Assembly (NCBI RefSeq): GCF_900111485.1
Contig: NZ_FOIC01000003.1
Location: 1-64,000 of the forward strand
DNA from: Natrinema hispanicum
GTDB taxonomy: Archaea; Halobacteriota; Halobacteria; Halobacteriales; Natrialbaceae
Reading direction: 5' to 3'
Length of the DNA stretch: 64,000 nucleotides
Under the pieces are notes generated by a model. That model saw only the letters and a program-made list of their open reading frames with translations, did no database searches and was not told the origin of the DNA. Position 1 is the first letter of the stretch, and every line of letters starts with the position of its first letter. The translations under genes were made by a program, and so were the position numbers. Shown here piece after piece: positions 13,113-21,035 of the stretch.

Positions 13113-13355
13113 ATGGTGACGAGAGACATCACTGGTATCGTCGACCGCTCTCGAATCGATGATCAGCCGTTGACGATCGACCGGTACGATCTCCTGTTGG
13201 GACTGATCCCGACAGCGTTCGTGGTTGCGTTTCTCGCTAGTCGATTACTCAGTCTTCCCTTCGAAGCGGCCGTTCTCGGCGGCGCAGCTATCGCGGCGCT
13301 CGCGCTGTTCGATGGCGTTTTCTTCCGGCCGCCAACGGGGCTTCGAGGGACGTGA
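13113..13355 (+). CDS. Small two-helix membrane protein, unknown function
   Basis: The 80-residue product has a polar N-terminus of about 27 residues and two hydrophobic segments: about residues 28-46 (LLLGLIPTAFVVAFLASRL) and 50-68. A strong Shine-Dalgarno GGAGGTGA sits 13-6 bases before the ATG, so this transcript has a leader. A short inverted repeat, CCACTA (13061-13066) and TAGTGG (13072-13077), lies in that leader. It ends about 100 bases before the folate fusion gene, which has its own TATA. Such two-helix proteins are common in haloarchaea; no role can be inferred. Confidence 0.75.
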   Translation: MVTRDITGIVDRSRIDDQPLTIDRYDLLLGLIPTAFVVAFLASRLLSLPFEAAVLGGAAIAALALFDGVFFRPPTGLRGT

Positions 13356-13456
13356 CACCGTCGCCTGTGGCTCGACAGCCGACGTTTGTGATCGACGGGA
13401 CACCGCCCCTTGTCCGGTCCGACAGTATCAAAAACGACCGGGCTCTCGGTCACTGT

Positions 13457-15988
13457 ATGGAGTATTACGAGGCGGCGGATTTCTTATTCGATCTCCGACG
13501 GTTCCGCCCGAAGCCGGGCACCGAGTCGACGGCCCGGTTGCTGTCTCACCTTGAGCACCCTCATGCCGACGTCGATTTCGTGCAGATCGCCGGCTCCAAC
13601 GGGAAAGGGAGCACGGCCCGCATGCTCGAGCGAACCTTGCGGGAGGCTGGCTACTCCGTCGGCCTTTACACCTCGCCACATCTCGAGGACCTCCGCGAGC
13701 GGGTCCGCGTCGACGGCCGGAAGATTCCCCGGTCGGCCGTCTGTGAGTACGTTGAAGCGATCCGCGAGTACGTTACAACGCAGGCCGCCGACGGCGAGTC
13801 GCCCACCTTCTTCGAGGCGATGACGGCGATGGCGCTGTGGCAGTTCGGCCGCGAGGACGTCGACGTCGCCATCCTCGAGGTCGGCATCGGCGGCAAATAC
13901 GACGCGACGAGCGTCGTCGATCCCGTCGCCAGTGCAGTGACGAGTGTCACGTTAGAGCATACGGGCATCCTCGGCGACACCGAAGCGGAGATCGCCCGCG
14001 ACAAGGCCCACGTCGCACCCGCCGACGCGCCGCTGGTCACGGGCGTGACCGGCGAGCCACTCGAGGCGGTTCGTGACGTCGCCGGTGACGTGGTGACTGT
14101 CGGAACGGACACACAGCCCGACGTCTGCGTCACCTACGAGGGGCGGGCAAACCACATCGAAGCAACCGTCTCGATCGACGGCGACGACTGGGACCTCGAG
14201 ACGCGGATCCCGCTGCTGGGCGAACATCAGGCGGTCAACGCCGGAATCGCGACAGTTCTCGCTCGGCAGTTCGCAGACGTCTCAGCGTCGGCCCTCGCCC
14301 GCGGGCTGCGAAGTGCCCACTGGCCGGGTCGGTTCGAAGTGATCGACACCGAGCCGCTGACCGTCCTCGACGGGGCGCACAATCCCGGTGCCTGCGAGCG
14401 ACTCGGCGAGACGCTCACGACCTACGACTACGACGACCTCCACATCGTCTTCGGTGCGATGCACGAGAAAGAACACCGTGCGATGGCCGCCGCGTTGCCG
14501 ACGCCCGAGCGTGTCGTGACGACCGAGCCGACGCTCGATCGCGCCGAAGATCCTGCCGTCCTCGCCGAGGCGTTCGCCGACACTGGTGTTGACACGGTCC
14601 GGACTGAAGCCACCGTTCAAGACGGGCTCGCACGCGCACTCGAGGCGGCCGACGGCGACGACTGCGTGCTCGTCACTGGCTCGCTGTTCGTCGTCGCGGA
14701 GGCACGCTCTCGCTGGACCCGAACTGACGTTCCAAAGCGTGTCCGCGACCTCGCCGATGCCCGCGACACACTCGAGGGGGCAAACGTCGCCGCAGGCGAC
14801 ATCGAGCGGCTGGACGGCGACGCCGTCCACCGGGTCGTCAGGACGGCGCTGCGGGACCGACAGGCGAGCGTCCTGAAAGAAGAGTTGCTGCGAGTGGGCG
14901 GGGAATGTGCCCTGTCGGGCATCGAGCGCGACGACGAGGCCGTCGACGCCGTATTGATGGGCACGCTCACCCAGTTCGAGTCGCTCGTCGAGGCGCTCGA
15001 GAGCCGATCGCGTCCCCACGGAGTGGCAGATGTCGCCCGGGAACTGCGAGATACCCTCGCGCTCGGGGCCGGCGCTGACGCCGCGGATCGACCGACACCG
15101 GCAGCGGGTCACACCGCGGGACGGTCCCGGTCGGCGTCCCCTTCTGCAGACGAGCCGCCCAGATCGGACACTCCCTGGATGGATCAGACGGCCGTCATGG
15201 GCATCTTGAACGTCACGCCCGACAGCTTCCACGACGGCGGCCAATACAACGCACTCGAGGACGCGGTAGCCCGCGCCGAAGCGATGGTCGACGCCGGGGC
15301 CGACGTGATCGACGTCGGTGGCGAATCTACTCGGCCAGGCTCCGATCCTGTCTCAGTCGACGAAGAACTGGATCGGGTCCTGCCCGTGATCGAGGAGCTC
15401 GCCGATCTCGACGCCATGCTCTCGGTCGACACCCGCCGAGCCGCCGTCGCCGACGCGACGCTCGCGGCCGGCGCGGACATCATCAACGACGTCTCGGGGC
15501 TCGAGGATCCCGAGATGCGCTTTGTCGTCGCCGACCACGACGCGAACTTGGTTGTGATGCATAGCATCGACGCGCCGGTCGTCCCCGACCGCGACGTCGC
15601 GTACGACGATGTCGTCGCGGACGTCCTCGATCAGCTCTCCGAACGCGTGTTACTCGCAGAGAAGGCTGGCCTCGATCGCGAGCAGATCATCGTCGACCCC
15701 GGTATCGGCTTCGGCAAGACCGCAGCGGAGAACTTCGAACTCCTCGAGCGGATCGACGAGTTCCACGCACTCGGCTGTCCCGTCCTGTTTGGCCACTCCC
15801 ACAAGTCCATGTTCGAACACGTCGGTCGCGAGCCGGGCGACCGCCTCGAGGCAACCGTCGCTGCGACGGCACTTGCGGCCGATCGCGGGGCCGACATCGT
15901 GCGTATCCACGACGTCGCAGAGAACGTCGCCGCGGTTCGGACGGCGCTTGCAGCGCGCGATCCAACGCGGTTTCACTGGCAGTCGTAA
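13457..15988 (+). CDS. folCP: Bifunctional folylpolyglutamate synthase / dihydropteroate synthase
   Basis: This is one 843-residue protein with two folate-pathway enzymes. The N-terminal part is FolC (adds glutamate to dihydropteroate or folates): P-loop GSNGKGST at 46-53, TSPHLEDLRER, and VLDGAHNPGA near 296. The C-terminal part is dihydropteroate synthase from about residue 575: NVTPDSFHDGG, GGESTRPG, SVDTRR, DPGIGFGKT near 748, and a final VRIHDV. Between them, about residues 480-540 (VLKEELLRVGGE, LMGTLTQFESLV) resemble the N-terminal extension of some bacterial FolP proteins. A TATA-like tatcaaaaac at about 13427 supports ATG 13457. Fused FolCP is known in haloarchaea. One motif is unusual: GHSHKS where most DHPS have SRKS. 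Confidence 0.95.
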   Translation: MEYYEAADFLFDLRRFRPKPGTESTARLLSHLEHPHADVDFVQIAGSNGKGSTARMLERTLREAGYSVGLYTSPHLEDLRERVRVDGRKIPRSAVCEYVEAIREYVTTQAADGESPTFFEAMTAMALWQFGREDVDVAILEVGIGGKYDATSVVDPVASAVTSVTLEHTGILGDTEAEIARDKAHVAPADAPLVTGVTGEPLEAVRDVAGDVVTVGTDTQPDVCVTYEGRANHIEATVSIDGDDWDLETRIPLLGEHQAVNAGIATVLARQFADVSASALARGLRSAHWPGRFEVIDTEPLTVLDGAHNPGACERLGETLTTYDYDDLHIVFGAMHEKEHRAMAAALPTPERVVTTEPTLDRAEDPAVLAEAFADTGVDTVRTEATVQDGLARALEAADGDDCVLVTGSLFVVAEARSRWTRTDVPKRVRDLADARDTLEGANVAAGDIERLDGDAVHRVVRTALRDRQASVLKEELLRVGGECALSGIERDDEAVDAVLMGTLTQFESLVEALESRSRPHGVADVARELRDTLALGAGADAADRPTPAAGHTAGRSRSASPSADEPPRSDTPWMDQTAVMGILNVTPDSFHDGGQYNALEDAVARAEAMVDAGADVIDVGGESTRPGSDPVSVDEELDRVLPVIEELADLDAMLSVDTRRAAVADATLAAGADIINDVSGLEDPEMRFVVADHDANLVVMHSIDAPVVPDRDVAYDDVVADVLDQLSERVLLAEKAGLDREQIIVDPGIGFGKTAAENFELLERIDEFHALGCPVLFGHSHKSMFEHVGREPGDRLEATVAATALAADRGADIVRIHDVAENVAAVRTALAARDPTRFHWQS

Positions 15989-16111
15989 TCCACCGCTTCC
16001 CTGTCCGGTTCCCCTCCGTTCGAACGGCCGTTCTCGTCAGTAATAGCCACTCGCAACACGTATTGGTTATCATATAGGTTTAGTGTCTCGGTTCCTTACC
16101 ACGACACGAGG

Positions 16112-16255
16112 ATGAGGAAGCTATCCGACAACTGTAGAGAACACCTCGAGCAAGCGTTACAAACCGACGATCCGAGCGAGAAGGATTTTCACATTCGGCA
16201 GGTGATGCAGGTGTGCGGTGTCGATCACCTTCCGGACGAGTCCGACGCGGAGTAA
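16112..16255 (+). CDS. 47-residue conserved small protein
   Basis: The ORF reads MRKLSDNCREHLEQAL, an acidic middle, then FHIRQVMQVCGVDHLPD and stops at 16253-16255. The regular helix spacing, acidic composition and plausible TATA (ttatcatatagg, about 16067-16079) speak for a real gene. The helix-HIRQ-helix arrangement resembles small haloarchaeal proteins I have seen annotated as hypothetical. It sits between the convergent folate fusion gene and the helicase operon. Function is unknown; two Cys residues (8 and 35) are too far apart and too few for an obvious metal site. Confidence 0.7.
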   Translation: MRKLSDNCREHLEQALQTDDPSEKDFHIRQVMQVCGVDHLPDESDAE

Positions 16256-16297
16256 CGAACCGTTCTCGATCCGTCGAGCCAAATCGATAGCTGCTGC

Positions 16298-19200
16298 TCA
16301 GTCGATCGTCTCCGCACGACCGGGAGCGTGCTCGTCCGGCCCGCAGCCAAGCGACCGATGCGGACAGCGTCGGCAGTGCTCGCCCGGTGTCGTCTCGTGA
16401 AACGACGGCTCGTCGACTGCCGCGAGCGTCTCGCGGACCGCGTCCCACGACGGGAGCGCGTCGCGCTCGAACAGGTCGACACGAGGGCCGTCGACGTCAC
16501 CGACGTAGACGTAGCCGGCTGCCGAGATCGGGTCGTCGAACCGGTCCGCACAGGCACGTAGGTAGAGCGCAATCTGGACGGCGTCGTCGGGCGCGATCCG
16601 TTCTGTGGTCGCCTTGTAGTCGAGGAGCGCCAGCCCACCGTCGGGACGTCGCCGGATCGAGTCGACGTACCCGACCACGTCCCCCGTCACGCCGACGACA
16701 TCCTCGAGCGAGAAAGGAAGCTCAGCAGCCAGTGGCTCCCAGTCGGCGACCGGGCGATCGATATCGGGTGCGCTCGCCTCGAAGTAGCGGTCGATACAGG
16801 CGAGGACGGCCTCGCGGTGAGTGAGCAAATCGCGTGCGGTGAGTTGTCGAATCGCGGCCTCGCGCCACGCCTCGCGAGTGTGGTACTCGCGATGGAAGGC
16901 CTCTTCGGCGACGTCGTGGAAGACGGTGCCGACGATTCGTGACGCTGGGTCGTCGGTCGCTGGGACCGGTCCGCCGTTCGTCTCGGTCACTTCGCTGCCG
17001 GCCGCCGATGTGGGATGTGGATCGTCGATCGCCCGAACGACGTGATCCAGGTAGTGTTTCCGCGGACAGGTCTCATGGGTGTCGATCGCGGAGTAGCTGT
17101 GGCGCATCGCGACCGGGAGTTCCGTCGTGGACGCGAGCGTCTCGACCGGGAAGCGGACGGTCTCGGTCGTCAACGCAGAGAGTTGCCGGCTGCCCGGAAC
17201 CTGAATCTCGCCCCCCGGACCAGCACTGTCGCGGCCGTCCACGGGCCGACCGTAGCTCGCCGCGTCGGCCGCCGGCAACAACTGTCCGTCCCGGAGCAAT
17301 CGTCCCAGCCGGTGGACGGTCTCGATCGCCTCGCGCGTCTCGAGGGGTTCGACGGGCCGGTCACCGTAGTCAGCATAGTAGGTGATCGTCCCCGGACTCT
17401 CACTGGCCGAGGCGGCGATCTCGTCGGTTCGATCGACGACCGTCTCGGGGTAGATCTCCCGCACTCGCTCGAAGCTCTCGGTCAGCGACGCCCACAGATC
17501 CATCCGCCGGCCGGCCACCGACCACTCGATGTCGCTTGCCAGACAGGCGTCGGCAGTCGACACCGCGAGTTCGGTCTCGTCGCCGTCGTAGGCATACTCC
17601 GAGCCGAACAGGAACAGGTGGTTCTCGGCGCGGGTAAGCGCGACGTGGAGCACCCGCCACTCCTCACCGACCGTCTCGGCTGCCAGATCCGCACAGAGCG
17701 GGGAGTCAACGTCGTCATCGAGCGCGGCGGTCAACAGCCGGTGGCGGGCCCGCTCGACGTAATCGCCGTCGACACACCACTCCTCATCCGAGAGGTACGG
17801 AACCAAGACCGTATCGAACTCGAGACCCTTGGCCTGATGGACCGTCATCACGTCGACGCTGTCGGCGGATTGCGTTCCGCGGGTTCGATCGCTGTCGCCG
17901 CCCTGAAGTGTCTCGGCAAGCGCGTCGACGAATTCAGTCGATAGCGACTGGATGACCCCGTCGGTGTCGTAGACCTCGACGAACCGCTCGATGCGATCGA
18001 ACTCGGCTCGCTCCTCGCTCGTACAGAACCACTCGATTCGGGTCAGATCACGGAACCGGCGCAGAAAGCCCGCCAGCGGGTAGACGTCCCGAAATCGCTC
18101 GAGTTGCTCAAGATGATCGCGAACCCGCTCGAGCCGATCGGGCTGTGTGAGCCGCTCGGCGTCGATGGCCATCACGGCGTCGTGCAGCGATCCCGGCTGT
18201 CCGTGCAGCGTCGCAAGATCGTCTTCCGTGAACCGGTAGCGGGCGAGCAACACGCGCCGGAGGTGGGCATCGGCATCCAGGTCGACGAGGACCCGGAGAT
18301 ACGACAGCACCGTTTGCAGTCCGGGCGAAACGTCGCCACGGGGCGAGCCGGAGATTTCGTAGGGGAGCTGTTGGTCACGGAGGGCGTCCGCGATCGCCTG
18401 GGCGTGGCGATTCGTCCGGACGATAACCGCGATATCGCCCAGCTCGCGCTGTGGGACGTTCGCGGCCGCACCATTGAGCAGCCGCGAGACCGTCGTCGCG
18501 ACCCCCGCAGCCGTCGATCCTGGGATCGCGTCGCTTTCGACCTTGACGACGCGGTCCGGCGGATCAGCTTCGGCGTAGGTGCCTCGCGTTCGGCCGTCCT
18601 CGCGCAGCGTCTTCGATGACTGCGGCCCATAGTCACAGGCGTTCGTCAGATCGAGTATCTCCTGTCGCGATCGGAAGTTACGCTCGAGCTCGATCGCCTC
18701 GTGGTCGTCGTAAGCGTCAGCCAGTCGATCGAGTCCCTCGCGGTCGGTGCCACGCCAGCCGTAGATCGCCTGGTCCTTGTCGCCGATCGCGAGCAGGTCC
18801 GGCCGATCGGGGCCGTCCGTGAGTGCAGTGAGCAGGGAAAACTGCGTCTCGTCGGTGTCCTGAAACTCGTCGCAGTAGACCTGCGTCCACTGGTCCGTGA
18901 TCTCGTCCGTGATCGCCGTGTCATCGAGCAGGCAAGTTGCCGTCCGAACGAGCTCGTCGAAATCGAGCGCGTCCTCTGCGTCGAGAGCGTCGTGGTAGTC
19001 CGCATAGACATCGGTATAGTGACGAGCCAGCCGAAGGAACTCGACGTAGTGTTTCAGCCGCCCGAACGGCGTCTGTTCGATTCGACTCGTCGCTGTCCCC
19101 CAGATCTGGTTGCCGAACAACGCCCGCGGCAGGTGTTTCGTAGTGGGGTCGTCGAGCGAGAGCGTCTCGATCGCGTTCGTCACGCACTGCTGGAGCACCC

Positions 19201-20002
19201 GGAGATACCGATCGACATCACGAACCAGCTCGGCCTCGCGGAAGGCCGCCGGCGCTTCCGCGATCTTCTCGCGACAGTACGAGACGAGTTTCCCGTAGTC
19301 GATCAGCGACTCGCGGGCCTGCTCGACGTGTTCCTCCCGGTTGAAATACCGCAGCGCTTCGTTGTCGAACGACAGGGTCTCGTCGGCGCGCCGCTCGAGC
19401 CAAAGGACGAACTCGTGACAGAGCTCGAGGGTCCGCACCGGCGGCAGCGCCGCCTGCAGCGCATCGGGCGTGACGTTCTCCTGACTCATCGTCCCGATGA
19501 ACTGGTCGACCGCAGCCGTGAGATCGGCCGGTGAACCGTCGTGTTTCGACGCAGCTGCGAAGCCGTAGTCGTTGTCCGCAAGCAGGCGGCCAACGAGCCG
19601 TCGCCGTTTGCGCTCGGTGACGACCTCGAACTCGGGCGAGTAGCCCAGATAGTAGGCGTACTCTCGGACGAGCCGATAACAGAACGAGTGGTAGGTGTAG
19701 ACGTCGATCGCCGCCGCTGCGTCGGGGTCGAGCCGTTCGGCGACCGCCGCGCGGATGCTCGCAGCGGCCTCGTTCGCGAAGGTCAACACGAGCACGTCGT
19801 CGGGCTCGACGTCACCTCGCTCGATGGCGCGCTCGAGCCGAACGAGCATCGTCGTCGTCTTCCCGGTTCCGGCACCGGCGTCGACGGACGTACAGGCTGT
19901 GCGGCTCTCGATGACTGCGTTCTGGTTGCCCTTCGGCTCGATCTCGTCCGCGGGTGCGAGCGTGTCGCGCTCGCGGTCGGTTCGGCGCGGTCTCTCAGCC
20001 AT
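16298..20002 (-). CDS. AddA-like UvrD-family helicase fused to a PD-(D/E)XK nuclease
   Basis: This 1234-residue protein is a superfamily 1 helicase with a C-terminal RecB-type nuclease. Helicase motifs in order are Walker A DAGAGTGKTT (41-50), the DEFQDTDE Walker B, GDKDQAIYGWRG, LERNFRS, VMTVHQAKGLEFD and HVALTRAENHLF. The nuclease has GTVFHDVAEEAFH, then GYVDSIRRR and LALLDYKATT (the D...DxK core). Cysteines flank it: one in HETCPRKHY and three in HCRRCPHRSLGC, as in AddB and Cas4 Fe-S nucleases. The predicted role is DNA-end resection in recombination repair. ATG 20002 is preferred over the TTG at 20005. It overlaps the previous gene by 8 bases. Confidence 0.92.
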   Translation of the reverse strand: MAERPRRTDRERDTLAPADEIEPKGNQNAVIESRTACTSVDAGAGTGKTTTMLVRLERAIERGDVEPDDVLVLTFANEAAASIRAAVAERLDPDAAAAIDVYTYHSFCYRLVREYAYYLGYSPEFEVVTERKRRRLVGRLLADNDYGFAAASKHDGSPADLTAAVDQFIGTMSQENVTPDALQAALPPVRTLELCHEFVLWLERRADETLSFDNEALRYFNREEHVEQARESLIDYGKLVSYCREKIAEAPAAFREAELVRDVDRYLRVLQQCVTNAIETLSLDDPTTKHLPRALFGNQIWGTATSRIEQTPFGRLKHYVEFLRLARHYTDVYADYHDALDAEDALDFDELVRTATCLLDDTAITDEITDQWTQVYCDEFQDTDETQFSLLTALTDGPDRPDLLAIGDKDQAIYGWRGTDREGLDRLADAYDDHEAIELERNFRSRQEILDLTNACDYGPQSSKTLREDGRTRGTYAEADPPDRVVKVESDAIPGSTAAGVATTVSRLLNGAAANVPQRELGDIAVIVRTNRHAQAIADALRDQQLPYEISGSPRGDVSPGLQTVLSYLRVLVDLDADAHLRRVLLARYRFTEDDLATLHGQPGSLHDAVMAIDAERLTQPDRLERVRDHLEQLERFRDVYPLAGFLRRFRDLTRIEWFCTSEERAEFDRIERFVEVYDTDGVIQSLSTEFVDALAETLQGGDSDRTRGTQSADSVDVMTVHQAKGLEFDTVLVPYLSDEEWCVDGDYVERARHRLLTAALDDDVDSPLCADLAAETVGEEWRVLHVALTRAENHLFLFGSEYAYDGDETELAVSTADACLASDIEWSVAGRRMDLWASLTESFERVREIYPETVVDRTDEIAASASESPGTITYYADYGDRPVEPLETREAIETVHRLGRLLRDGQLLPAADAASYGRPVDGRDSAGPGGEIQVPGSRQLSALTTETVRFPVETLASTTELPVAMRHSYSAIDTHETCPRKHYLDHVVRAIDDPHPTSAAGSEVTETNGGPVPATDDPASRIVGTVFHDVAEEAFHREYHTREAWREAAIRQLTARDLLTHREAVLACIDRYFEASAPDIDRPVADWEPLAAELPFSLEDVVGVTGDVVGYVDSIRRRPDGGLALLDYKATTERIAPDDAVQIALYLRACADRFDDPISAAGYVYVGDVDGPRVDLFERDALPSWDAVRETLAAVDEPSFHETTPGEHCRRCPHRSLGCGPDEHAPGRAETID

Positions 20003-21035
20003 CAAAGCTCACCTCCGTTGCGATGTGGTCCTGACAGCAGACCGTATACTCACAGTCAGGACAGGCGTGCTCTGCGATCCGATCCCAGCTGTCGGCTGGA
20101 TCGAACGATCCCGAACACAGGTCCGCAACGACCGCCGCCAGCCGGCTATCGACCGTCTCGTTTCGGTGCTCGTGGGTCATGCCGAACGTGTGGTGGTCGA
20201 CGTAGACCTCGGTCAGATCGGCGACCTCGAGACCCGTCTCGACCGCGTCCCGAACCCAGTTGACCGTCAGTCCCGACCTGTCGGCAAGCGGGATCTGGAG
20301 GTATCGACAGGTTCGATCCTCGAGTCCGAGCCGATCACGAAGCCCGCGAAGGCCGTCAAGGACGACGGCAGTCTCGAGGAGCGCACCGACGGGACCGGGC
20401 TCGAACACGTCCGACTCGTCGTCGAAGTGGTCGGTAAAGCGGTCGGCAACGTCGCCCTCCCAGTCGGATCGATAGCGAAGCCAGCCAAGCGACGCAAGCG
20501 TCGGGACGAACCGGACGCCGACGAGCGACGAGCCGTCGCCGGAGACGTAGTCGACCGTCGCATCGATCGTTACCGCGTCCGCATCGCCTGCAGCGTTCAG
20601 TTCCGGAAGCGAAACCGTCCTCGAGAGCGCCAATTCAGGCCCGATCAGTTCGTCGCGGGCCGCCGTGGCGTCGAGCTGTGAGATCCCCGCGGCGTGGTCC
20701 GTTCCAACCTTCGTGACGTAGGCAGCGAGCGTCGCCTCAAGGACCCGCCGTTCGTGGCGGCGCTGGGCGACAGAGTGAAAGCGCTCGTCGTACTCGTCCC
20801 AGCGCGTCGCAAGCCGGTCACGGGCGACCTGCTCGAGTGCGTCAGGGTCTGTCTCCCCATGTCGGAGCGCATCACAGATCGCGGCTCTGAGGAGCGCGAT
20901 CCGGTCGCCGACCGTGTCATCGTCGCCCATCTCGAGGTCGTGGCGGTGGGCGAACTCGTACCGGCGCGGACAGTGAAGATAGGTTCGGAGACCGTCGACG
21001 GTGAGCGAATCGCCTCGGGTCGCCGTGTCAGTCAT
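19995..21035 (-). CDS. Cas4/RecB-like protein with Fe-S cysteines but a degenerate nuclease core
   Basis: The 346-residue middle gene of the helicase operon begins with LRTYLHCPRRYEFAH (Cys22) and ends with ACPDCEYTVCCQD (Cys325, 328 and 333/334). That is the cysteine layout of Fe-S-containing PD-(D/E)XK nucleases. Where the catalytic strand pair should read G-x-x-D ... (D/E)xK, this protein has DATVDYVSG then LVGVRFVPTL, so the second acidic residue and the lysine appear to be missing. It may therefore bind DNA or hold the complex together rather than cut. It overlaps both neighbours by 8 bases, so all three should be made in fixed ratio. The start ATG 21035 removes an unlikely 85-residue extension. 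Confidence 0.85.
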   Translation of the reverse strand: MTDTATRGDSLTVDGLRTYLHCPRRYEFAHRHDLEMGDDDTVGDRIALLRAAICDALRHGETDPDALEQVARDRLATRWDEYDERFHSVAQRRHERRVLEATLAAYVTKVGTDHAAGISQLDATAARDELIGPELALSRTVSLPELNAAGDADAVTIDATVDYVSGDGSSLVGVRFVPTLASLGWLRYRSDWEGDVADRFTDHFDDESDVFEPGPVGALLETAVVLDGLRGLRDRLGLEDRTCRYLQIPLADRSGLTVNWVRDAVETGLEVADLTEVYVDHHTFGMTHEHRNETVDSRLAAVVADLCSGSFDPADSWDRIAEHACPDCEYTVCCQDHIATEVSFDG

